DNA of 64,000 nt, from the NCBI RefSeq assembly GCF_000003195.3, contig NC_012878.2, forward strand, positions 14,392,534 through 14,456,533, read 5' to 3'. A program made the translations under genes and the position numbers. Each line of letters opens with the position of its first letter. The stretch's first letter is position 1. The notes beneath the pieces were generated by a model. It saw nothing but the letters and a program-made list of their open reading frames with translations, was not told the DNA's origin and did not search any database. Shown piece by piece: positions 23,001 through 32,089 of this stretch. Origin of the DNA: Sorghum bicolor. Taxonomy: Eukaryota > Streptophyta > Magnoliopsida > Poales > Poaceae.

Positions 23001-24012
23001 GTATTGGTGATGGTTGAGGAGAACGACGAGGGCGCGGCGCGCAACCTTGGTATACCTTGGATACCTCGGTCACCAGAACGGTCCTCGGGTACGGGCGGTG
23101 CCTGTCGAACCCGCGAATTGGTCCTGGATAGTGCAATACGGTGATCTGTAGCTCACTTGATCAGTGAGTGTGGTTTGTGTGGGGAATAAACTCACCAGCT
23201 GGTCAGAAATCGATTTGAATCGTCATCGCTCCTGGATAGTGAGCACTTGACATGAGCCCTGTCCTCGTAGTAAGAACTATGGAACACTTGGATGTGATAA
23301 GTAATGATTTGTGAATGCTATGATAAGGTACTATCATATCACAACACTTGTTTGCATACGGGTGCAAACCTAGATAGGTAATGATAATACTTAACTTGAG
23401 CTAATTAAAAGAAGGAAGGTTATCAGGCTATGATTTTTAGTTGAGTAAATGCTTTTATGCAAAAGGTCTCAGCTACCCCACTATATAGCCTTCATGATCC
23501 TTGAAGAGTCTTTATTTTCGGTTTGTGACGGGTAAGTCTCTCTCAGTACATTCTCGTACTCAGGGTTCCATTCCCATGTTGTTTTATAGATGGGCAGATG
23601 TACTATGGTTATTGCATTCTCTGCTTGTACCCAGCGATGGGTGATGACTAGACCAAGGGCGATGGTCACTCTACCTCCTCTTTTGCTTTTATGGGAATAA
23701 TCAACTATGGCACTGTATCAGACTGAATGTGCGTGTGTTATTTTAAAACTATGAGGCTTCCACTACTTGAGAACTTGGTTTGTAATAACTTAAGTGAACT
23801 CCGATGTATGTGATGAATGTTGCGAACTGGATGTAATTGTGAATGGTGACCGCTGAACTTATTACGATCTTGGCTGTATGTATAAGTTGTGGTTTGAAAT
23901 CCTTTGAGATTTCACGGACTACCAGGATTATATGGGCTTAAGCTTGGTGATTAGACTGTGTGAATGGTCACTATCGGGCTTAATCTCTTATAATTTGGGC
24001 AGTTCTGTTATA
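20086..24012 (+). repeat. Element E 5' LTR (3927 bp)
   Basis: Begins TGTAACACC and ends GTTCTGTTATA (3' copy ends GTTACA). It is 1073 bp longer than the 3' LTR because the 3' copy lacks two blocks, equivalent to about 22110-22300 and 22720-23601. Elsewhere the two are closely similar. Confidence 0.93.
20570..21430 (+). promoter_or_regulatory. CpG-rich segment of element E LTR with a splice-donor-like site
   Basis: Within an otherwise AT-rich LTR, about 850 bp are strongly GC- and CpG-rich, repeated in the 3' LTR at 44060-44940. Open frames on both strands here are compositional and unsupported. GCTCGGTAAGCC at 21009-21020 (and 44478 onward) looks like a 5' splice donor, and TTTTCTGCAG lies at 25506-25515 in the leader. 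The region may be a promoter and first exon with a spliced leader. Composition is seen; function is inference. Confidence 0.45.
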
Positions 24013-24014
24013 GC

Positions 24015-24033
24015 TGGCATCAGAGCAAGGTTT
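24015..24033 (+). other. Element E primer-binding site (tRNA-iMet type)
   Basis: TGGCATCAGAGCAAGGTTT lies two bases after the LTR end and differs from the tRNA-iMet complement at two positions in this stretch. Confidence 0.85.
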
Positions 24034-24106
24034 AGCGAGTTACTGTTCATAAGTACGTTCTAAACTAAACTTAAACCGGTTAATAAAAGTTAACTATGTA
24101 ACTAAT

Positions 24107-25020
24107 TGATGCGAACCCGCTAGGGTTTTTGCCCGATCTTTTGATGAGAGACGGGGATAACTCGATTGGTGGATGGAGATGACGTTCACGACCCGACTAC
24201 AGCCCTCAAGACCGCGCCTTAGCAACCGATACACCACGTCCAATAGCCGTCACGATCTTGTGGAGCGCGACAACCAGCCCCTAGGGCTCCCGTCCTGCAA
24301 GCAATCGAAGAACTAGCAAGAACGAGGAAACAAGCACTGAATTTGCAAGATGAATTGAAGGTTTCAAACTGAATCTTAATCAACAATGGGGTTCCGAAGA
24401 CAAGGAGACGGGTGGCTGATCCTGCACGCGCGTCTACAAGCAACTAGCGAAGGCTAAACTTGATCTAAACAAAACCCAACGACCATGGTGACTTTAGAGG
24501 GATACAAGTAGATGGATTGACGACCAAAGAGGTGTTGGGGTCGTCCTCCAACCCTAGGACGCGTCCCTAATGGACCCAACTTGATACATGGGCCATCAGC
24601 CCAAAATGAGGTGACGCAGCACCCTGGACAGCAAGACCTATCGACAGTAATTGGATCATTGCCGCTGCTGCCAAACAGGTATTGACGTGGGACTTGATTC
24701 ATATGAAAGTAGACTTGATAAGCTTTCCAACAAGTCCTGAAGCGCCTGAATCCGAATCCGTATGCAACCGTGGTAATGGTCACAAGTTGGCGCTTTGCTG
24801 CTGTCCGAATCCAGCGAACGTGAGTCCTTCTCCCTTTCGGTCTTCTCCTTGGTTCCTAATCAAAACATGAGTGCACGCGTTTCCATTGTCTAAACAAGAT
24901 GGACACGAGCTTATCAAGGAACTCACTTGATTATTAAGTTGACGAACACGAGCACGAGTAAGAGGACCAGCTATAGGTTGTGTCGGAGAGGATGTATCGC
25001 TGGTGTTGATGTCCTCATCA
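24107..25020 (-). mobile_element. Element F: solo LTR of a CRM-like chromovirus
   Basis: Starts TGATGCGAACCC and ends GTCCTCATCA, both with TG/CA ends, flanked by perfect TSD ctaat (24102-24106, 25021-25025). On the minus strand it encodes IAGPLTRARVRQLNNQVSSL near its start, the same type of pol-tail motif found in element D's LTRs (NRPITRSRAKKLQQE). That indicates a related chromovirus. No internal sequence remains. It lies in the leader of element E and so is younger than E. Confidence 0.85.
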
Positions 25021-25025
25021 CTAAT

Positions 25026-25756
25026 GATAATCAAGGCATTAAAATAAGTTTTTGGAAAACTATACAGTGTGCCATGGTTATATCCTTTATGCCCAGTTAA
25101 GGACTCTAAGGTGGCTAGTTAAGTACTGACTTGGGGGGTTATGCATCATATTTCTATTTTCGTCGCTCATACGGCGTGCAATAGTATGAGTGCCATTCAT
25201 TTGAGTGGTAATGTATGGATCAATTCTTCCTCTATGCCTCGGTAAGTGAGAGCTGTGAGAGCATGATCGGATACACTGCCGATCTAGGGAAGTGATTTTA
25301 GGTGCTATGTCATGCACGCATGTTTGGTGTGCCTGGGGACAGTACCGCATGTTGGGAGATTCCGTCCTGAGAGGCGATGCCGTCACTAGGGCGTTGATGT
25401 GGGTAGTAATACACCATATGCATGGATGTGGTGTCTATGTGTGTGGGATGTATAGCTTTAACTTCTTGTCCTACATGTTCATGCTGTGGTTGGGTTGAAA
25501 TGAGTTTTCTGCAGGTACGCTAACCACTTTCTCGCCTAGAACGCTAGTTACGTTATGAGAGAACGTTGTGTGCCACCGCATATACCGATTAGTATTAATT
25601 TCCTTTTCTAAGTTTGTGAGATCGTAAGTCTGTGCATGCATCATGTTTATTCCATATCATTGCTTACTTCCTCCCCTTATTTAAATCTATCCCAATTTCA
25701 ATTAAGATAATAAAAGATAATCCTCAGTCTTACCCAAGGTATTCTATTTTTAGCAA
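25026..25756 (+). other. Element E leader between solo LTR F and the accessory ORF
   Basis: About 730 bp with no convincing coding sequence. It contains a possible 3' splice acceptor, TTTTCTGCAG (25506-25515), and ends with AGCAAACGGC, in which ACG replaces the expected ATG of the accessory ORF. Confidence 0.5.
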
Positions 25757-26776
25757 ACGGCACGCACTAGGCTCACCGCTCGCAAGTCCACTGGTGGGCG
25801 GGCCCCTCGCCATCAGTTGGCATCTCGGAGCTCATGTCACAAGAGCAAGTTCCTAGAGGAGTTTGGAATGCCTACCTTGCTTTGGAGAGTGCTCAGTTTG
25901 ATGGGGTATCCCGAAGGAAGGGAACCTCGCTACTATTGGAACAAGGAGCAGCTCGGTGACGGGACCCTGGTGGGGATCGAGGCAGTGGTCCCTACCAGTG
26001 GAGGTGACCCCGCCTAGGGTGGCTTGGTGTACGAGTCCTGAGGCACCACGCCTTTCCAGGGTGCCAGCAGGGCTGCTTTTGCGGTTCTGAGGGACATTAT
26101 GGAGAGGTTTCCACAGGAGCTAGCCCACGCCTTCGCTGGGGTGTTTCCTCGGGGTGACCCCTACACTTCGGTGTGGGATCAGTCCGAGGTGAACGCTCTA
26201 GAGAGGAGTGCGGATGAGGATCAGCACAGTGATAGCGCAGCTATGAGTGCTATGTTCGCTTTGACGAAGACCTATGGGGGTCTGGAGCGTTGTTTGAGAC
26301 GCTTGTCCGAGTCTCTTCTCACGGTTCAGGATGAGAAGCGCCAGTTGCAGCGTGAGTTTGACACTGAGAGGTTGCAGGCAGAGTTGGCCCGCGTGACTCA
26401 CGAGAGGGATCAGGCAGTCTAGAAGAATAGTGAGTTGAGTCAGGACATGCTCGCAGTAAGGGAGCAGAGGGACAGGGTGACCACCGCTCACAGGAACTGT
26501 GAGCGTATGCTAGTTTATGTGCTTAGTTAGAGGAATGAAGCCTGGCACGAGGAGGACACCCTGAGGGCCCGACAGCTAGAGCTTGAGCAGCAGCTAGCCA
26601 ATGCTGAGGAGTACAATGAGAACCTGCATGAGGAGATCCACCAGCTGCATAACCAGCTCCACCCTCACCACCTGCCTGGAGCAGCTGAGTTAGACTCGGA
26701 GGACGAGATGGAGGCAGCCGCTAGTGAAGATGAGGACGAGGAAGGCTCCGGCATGGACAGTGACCATAGCGAGTAG
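25757..26776 (+). pseudogene. Element E accessory ORF with histone H3 N-terminal tail-like start
   Basis: A single reading frame of 340 codons upstream of gag. It opens with ACG (25757-25759) where ATG is expected, then ARTRLTARKSTGG (codons 25760-25798) and RAPRHQL (to 25819). Over the first 20 residues this agrees with mature histone H3 at 16 positions. R2, T3, R8, K9, S10 and the STGG turn are kept, while K4, K14 and K18 are replaced. Residues about 35-130 may form a small globular domain (GYPEGREPRYYW..., ASRAAFAVLRDIMERF), loosely reminiscent of a double-stranded-RNA-binding fold. Residues about 165-300 are a coiled coil rich in Leu/Glu/Arg. The end is strongly acidic (SEDEDEEGSGMDSDHSE). 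Stops at 26015, 26039, 26420 and about 26528 interrupt the frame. It contains no histone fold, so it is not a histone gene. Its function is unknown. I infer it may interact with H3-tail readers, given the element's own chromodomain. Confidence 0.75.
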
Positions 26777-27099
26777 ATGTTAGAGCTCTAGAGCTAGTCT
26801 TTCTTCTTTTGCTGATGTTGATGCATGACATGTGTTGTAATCGGTCGGGTCTTGGATGTGTAAGACTTTATGTGTTGATGCTGAAAGTCCAGTGTGTGTA
26901 TGCTGGTAATTTTGGATGTATGTGAACCCTGTTGTCTAAATGTTAAGTAGTCAGTTAGTGATGTTGTGAGTGTGGATGATGAATTGTTGTGCTTCTATTT
27001 CTTGTGTGAATTTATTCTCACCAGTAGATTCAATATGGCATGATTCTACATATGTCTACCAGTTGATAGCAACTTCTAATGACTACTTATCATTGACGC

Positions 27100-28202
27100 A
27101 TGCAGATGGTGCAAACGCGTGGCGGGGGTAACAGCAACCCCGATCTTGGAGCAGGTACTTCCGGAGGTGGGGCTCAAAGGAATGAGGAGAGAGCACCATC
27201 ACCGCCACCACCACCACCTCCTCCGTACACTACGGACGTGTTTTTCACGCAATTTCTGGGAAGCCAACGCAACATGGAACAAATGCAGCGCAACATGGAA
27301 GAAGCCCTGCACAATATCGCTGACAACACCCATCGTGGGGATAACCAGGGCGGCAGTGAAGCCAATCAGTACAGCTCTTTCAATGACTTCATGGATACTA
27401 AACCACCGGTCTTTAAGGAGGCCTTGGAACCGCTCGAGGCAGATGAGTGGATCAACACCATGGAGCAAAAGTTCTGTCTTCTTTGGATGACCAAAGAGCT
27501 CAAGGCCGAGTATGCAACACATCAGTTGCAGGGGCCTGTTGGGATTTGGTGGTCCCATCACCGTACCACCTACCCAGAGGGGACCCCGATCACCTAGAAC
27601 CGCTTCACCACCGCCTTTCGGGGAAATTATATTCCTCCTATATTCCTCCGTGTGTGGTGGAAATGAAGGTTGGAGAATTCATGAAGCTGTCCCAAGGAAC
27701 GAAGTCTGTGAAGGAGTATCTGCATGCTTTCAATAATCTTGCTCGCTACGCTCCCGAGTTTGTGAACACAGAGGCCAAGAAGATCGCTAGTTTCCAAAGA
27801 GGTTTGAGCTCGAAGATGCTGAAGACCATGGGTACAGGAACCCGGGCTACTTTCAACGCTTACATCAGTGACTGTTTGACTCAGGAGAACAATAACAACA
27901 ACTATAGTGCATCCAAGTCTCGCAAGAGGGCTTTTTAAGCCAGGTCGTCTCAGTCCAGGGCACCGGTGGCAGGGCGACAACAGTATCGTCCTCCTGCCCC
28001 AGGTACTAGGTTCCGACCGCCGTAGAGAAGGAACGCAGGGCATCCAACGCAGCAGAAGCCGTACAAGGTAGCGATAGCTCCCACCAAGCCAAAGGCAATT
28101 CAAGCTGCGGCACCTGCTGCCAACAACATGACCAAGGGACCGTGCTATAATTGCCACAAGATGGGGCACTTTGCTAAGGAATGTCCCTACCCCAAGAAGT
28201 AG
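27100..28202 (+). pseudogene. gag: Element E gag (chromovirus capsid and zinc knuckle), broken
   Basis: Starts at ATG 27100 (the next ATG, at 27106, is equally plausible). It continues through a Pro-rich stretch, then the retrotransposon gag domain (ADEWINTMEQKFC... and MKVGEFMKLSQGTKSVKEYLH). TAG at 27595 replaces the Trp codon of the ITWNRF-type motif. An exact 11-bp tandem duplication (27628-27638 repeated at 27639-27649) shifts the frame by two, after which the frame resumes correctly. Further stops occur at 27936 and about 28023. A CCHC knuckle, CYNCHKMGHFAKEC, lies near 28141-28182. Gag packages the element RNA. Confidence 0.85.
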
Positions 28203-28223
28203 CAGGAAACCTACCCAGCCCGT

Positions 28224-30452
28224 GTGCACCATACCTCGATAGAGGAGATCCCGGAAGGAGAACCGGTAACAGCTGGTATGTTTCCTGTCAACCAACATCT
28301 TGCAGTTGTTTTGTTTGATTCTGGATCATCGCATTCATTCATGAGCCAAGCATTTGCACAAAAGCATGACCAACCAGTTATCGAGTTGGGTTATGGTTAT
28401 CGCATCAGTTCGCAGGGGCTGATGTGTTGACCAACAAAGCAGTAGCAGGGGTTACCTTGGATATCAGTGGCCGAAGGTTTCGTGTAAACCTTGTGGTCAT
28501 GCCAGGGCTGGTTTTGGATGTTATCATTGGAAAGAATAAGATGACTGACTGGGGTGCAGTTATAGATGCTGGACATAGAACTCTCTCCTTTAAAGATCCG
28601 CAGGGGGAGGGTATGCTTCAGGTCAGGCTACCCCGGCGGTTAGACTTCGCCAGCCTTTCGTGTGCAGTACAGGTGGTTCCACTAGAACATATACCAGTGG
28701 TCTGTGAGTTCCCTGATGTTTTTCCCGAAGAGTTGCCAGGACTTCCCCTAGACAGGGAAGTAGAGTTTGCAATAGAGTTGATACTAGGTATAGCACCGAT
28801 ATCTAGAAGGCCGTACCGGATGTCGCCAAATGAACTCGCTGAATTGAAGAATCAACTAAAGGAGTTGTCAGATAAAGGATTCATCCGGCCAAGTTCGTCG
28901 GAATGGGGTTGTCCGGCATTGTTTGTGAAAAAGAAGGATCAATCGCTGCGTATGTGCGTGGACTATCTTCCACTCAATGCGGTGACAATCAAGAATAAGT
29001 ACCCTTTGCCATGAATTGATATCTTGTTTGATCAGTTGTCCAAGGCAAAAGTGTTTTCCAAGATAGATTTGAGGTCCGGGTATCACCAAATCAAGATTCG
29101 TCTGCAAGATATCCCGAAGACTGCTTTTTCTACTAGATATGGGTTGTATCAGTATCTTGTTATGTCCTTTGGGTTGACAAATGCTCCTGCATACTTTATG
29201 TATCTGATGAACTCGGTCTTTATGCCAGAGTTAGATAAGTTTGTTGTTGTATTCATCGATGACATTCTGGTCTATTCAGAGAATGAACAAGATCACGCCG
29301 AGCATCTGAGAGTCGTGCTAACACGACTGCGAGAGCATCAGTTGTATGCAAAGTTCAGCAAGTGCGAGTTCTGGCTGAAGAAAGTTCCTTTCCTAGGGCA
29401 CATTCTGTCTGAAGAAGGGATTGCTGTGGATCCGTCAAAGGTACAGGAAGTCATGGACTGGAAGGCACCGACTTCTGTCTCGGAAGTTCGATGCTTTCTT
29501 GGTCTAGCCAGGTATTATCGTCGTTTCATACCCGACTTCTCCAAGATTGCTAAGCCAATGACCAGTTTGCTACAAAAAGATCATAAGTTTGTTTGGACGG
29601 AAAGGTGTGAAGTAGCCTTCCACACCTTGCGAAAGTTGCTAACCACCGCTCCTGTTCTAGCACAACCAAATATCGAGAAGCCTTTTGATGTGTTTTGTGA
29701 CGCATCAAAAAGTGGTTTAGGATGTGTGCTGATGCAAGAAGGCAGAGTTATAGCTTACGCTTCACGATAGTTGAGAAAGCATGAAGTCAACTATCCGACT
29801 CACGACCTCGAGCTAGCAGCCGTTGTGCACGCCCTGAAGATCTGGAGGCATTATCTACTGGGAAATAAATGTCACATCTACACAGATCATAAGAGCCTGA
29901 AGTACATCTTCACTCAATCCGAGCTGAAAATGAGGCAACGGAGATGGTTAGAGTTGATCAAGGATTACGATCTGGAGGTCCACTATCACCCAGGCAAGGC
30001 TAATGTGGTAGAAGATGCTTTAAGCCGCAAACCACGCTACCAAGTGGTCCAGCTGTTGTTTGAAGATGGTTTCAATCTCATGCATCCTGAAGTGTTATGT
30101 CACATACAGCTCAGTTGTTCGCTGGAGAGTCAAGTCATCGAAGGTCAGAAAACAGACAAGGGTATTTCTCATATCAAAGAAAAGATCAAGGATGACCCAA
30201 GGACTCAGTTTCGAGTAGACGAGAGAGGTGTGTTGTGGTTTCAACATCAGTTAGTAGTTCCAAAGGATCTAGAACTAAAGAATCGCATCATGGATGAAGC
30301 ACATCTCTCAAAGCTTTCTATCCATCCTGGCAGTAGTAAGATGTATTAAGACCTGAGGTCTCACTTTTGGTGGACCAAAATGAAGAAACAGATAGCAGCA
30401 TATGTGGCCCGTTGTGACACGTGTTGCAGAGTCAAAGCTATACACATGAAAC
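28224..30452 (+). pseudogene. pol: Element E pol part 1: protease, reverse transcriptase, RNase H, integrase zinc domain
   Basis: Protease motif VLFDSGSSHSFM (about 28307-28342) is followed by a frameshift near 28410. Reverse transcriptase carries the [15 protein letters not shown] block, then TGA at 29012 (an Arg CGA codon by family alignment), the [11 protein letters not shown] block, and the catalytic [12 protein letters not shown] (about 29246-29281). RNase H shows [12 protein letters not shown], a TAG at 29768, then [11 protein letters not shown] and the [10 protein letters not shown] end. The integrase zinc region starts [11 protein letters not shown]; after a stop (about 30347) it continues CDTCCRVK, and is cut by element G at 30452. 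Domains and order are those of Ty3/Gypsy pol. Confidence 0.92.
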
Positions 30453-30907
30453 TATCGACGAAAGCTGGTCGGCAGTCTACCTTGGGGTATACCCATGGTA
30501 GTAGTTTATCGGTAGACGGTGTGCAAGCTACAAACTTGATGGTGACGCAAGACACGGACAAACTTTTTATCCAGGTTCGGTCGCCGTGTGGGTGTAATAC
30601 CTACGTCCTGCGTCAGATTATATTGGATCGAGAGAATAATGTGTCCTAGGGGGGTCCCTTGCCCCTCCTTATATAGTCCGAAGGGTAGGGTTACAGATCT
30701 GGAAACTAATCCTAGTCGGTTACAATTGCCATAGATAGTTCGATATCAATTCCTATTCTAACCGACTAGAATCCTGCTTGATCTCCACGTCTTGTTTCCT
30801 TGCGCGAAACTCCGAGCGATCGGATCAAGCCTCGAACTTGTCTCGTAATGGGCCAAGCCTCCTGGCCCAAGTCTAGTCGTAAGGGTATAGGGGTTTATAT
30901 CCCCATA
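30453..30907 (-). repeat. Element G 3' LTR (left in window)
   Basis: Plus-strand ends TATCGACGAAAG and TATCCCCATA. Both LTRs have TATCGA at this end, so the native LTR is TG...TA when read on the minus strand. The opposite end reads ATA here and ACA in the other copy (one transition). A minus-strand TATA (TTATATA, 30669-30675) is present. The bases just outside (GCTAGTCCCCGAGC, 30908 on) form the minus-strand polypurine-like tract GCTCGGGGACTAGC. Confidence 0.93.
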
Positions 30908-31379
30908 GCTAGTCCCCGAGCACCATGTATTGTGAAGTAACACGCCGTCTTGAGCTTCTTCGACCAGTGAAACTTGACGTCTTCAATGGGCAGGAAAGTC
31001 GCCTGAACAATTGCAATGGTATTTTGACCAACTCAAAAAATAGTTGATCAACATTGGCGTCGAAAAAGCTGGTTGTTCGAAGAATGCATGGTGCTCTTAA
31101 GAAAAAATATTTCTTTTCTCGGTGAAGTGTGCCCACTCTACTTTTTCAAAAAGTGTACTCTAGCAGAAAAGCAAACAAGTTCACCGCAAGGTGAAGTGTG
31201 CCCACTTAGTCCCCGAGCCTCGTAGTAGGTGACGTAGGCACGTGGTGCCAGGGTCAGAAGAAAAGTCCTCAGAGAAATTCTGAAACTGAGATGCATCGCC
31301 AGATGCATCGTACCGATGTAGTCCCCGAGCTTGCTGGAAGGGGAAGTATGAGCCTTGTAGCAAGGTCTAAAAAATTAAA

Positions 31380-31690
31380 ATTATCCAGTCCCCGAGCATC
31401 TCATGCTCGTTTGCCATCGGTTAGACTTATCAACCAGTCCCGAGCAGATAACGCCTTGGTGGTTGGTATAGTCCCTAATTCTTCCAAACTGGCGGGCTGG
31501 TCGACCAGTCCCCGAGCGTACAGTGCTCGGTGGTACGGCCCCCAGATCTCCGAACTGGTAGACTGGACGACCAGTCCCCGAGCATACCGTGCTCGGTGGT
31601 CGGTGCAGTCCCCACATCTCCAAACTGGTGGACTGGACGACCAGTCCCCGAGCATACAGTGCTCGGTGGTCGGTGCAGTCCCCAGGAACA
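31380..31690 (+). repeat. Tandem repeat array near the 3' LTR of element G
   Basis: Units of about 67-70 bp, with core GACCAGTCCCCGAGCATACA then GTGCTCGGTGGTCGGTGCAG, repeat about three and a half times (starts near 31499, 31566 and 31636, with degenerate copies before). AGTCCCCGAGC also recurs singly at 30911, 31208, 31319 and 31388. Frames on either strand here are products of the repeat. Confidence 0.88.
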
Positions 31691-31925
31691 TTGATCCTCC
31701 ACCAATTTTTGTCTGTTATTTTGAAAAAAGCATCTTGCCACATAAATGAGTGACGAGACCTCCTAACGCATTGTCAGATGGTTGCGTGAAAAGGTGCGCC
31801 TGGTAACTGTGCAGCCGCTCTTTACGCGGTTCGAGAAAAGGAAACCATCAATTATACGAAAAGGCCGCCGTATTAACTGCCGGTAATTGTTAAAAACCGA
31901 AACGCCGCGTCCGCCGTTGGGCCCG

Positions 31926-31977
31926 CCCACTTCCCAAGAATGCGGGAAGTGGGAGGGGTGGAGTTGTTGCTTATAAA
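31926..31977 (+). promoter_or_regulatory. Probable promoter of the antisense gene in element G
   Basis: TATAAA at 31972-31977 (context GCTTATAAAGGC) lies about 115 bp before the ATG at 32090. A 10-bp inverted repeat, CCCACTTCCC (31926-31935) and GGGAAGTGGG (31944-31953), lies just upstream. The spacing fits a plant TATA promoter independent of the LTR. Confidence 0.6.
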
Positions 31978-32089
31978 GGCTTGACATTGCCCCCGTATTG
32001 CTTACCCTGCCATTGCCTTCAAGCTTTCCACTCTTGTCTTCTGCAATCACCATCAGTCCGCCCAACTCGCAGCCATTCCCGCAGCGTCA

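Noticed and set aside
25757..25830. Histone H3 gene or pseudogene.
   Set aside because: Only the N-terminal tail resembles H3; the rest has no histone fold and the codons continue into an unrelated coiled-coil protein, so capture of a whole H3 gene is not supported.
31380..31690. Regularly spaced repeats considered as a CRISPR array.
   Set aside because: Head-to-tail tandem units without unique spacers, inside a plant retrotransposon.
31291..31749. Frames on both strands encoding repeated residues.
   Set aside because: They are translations of the 67-70-bp tandem repeats in element G.
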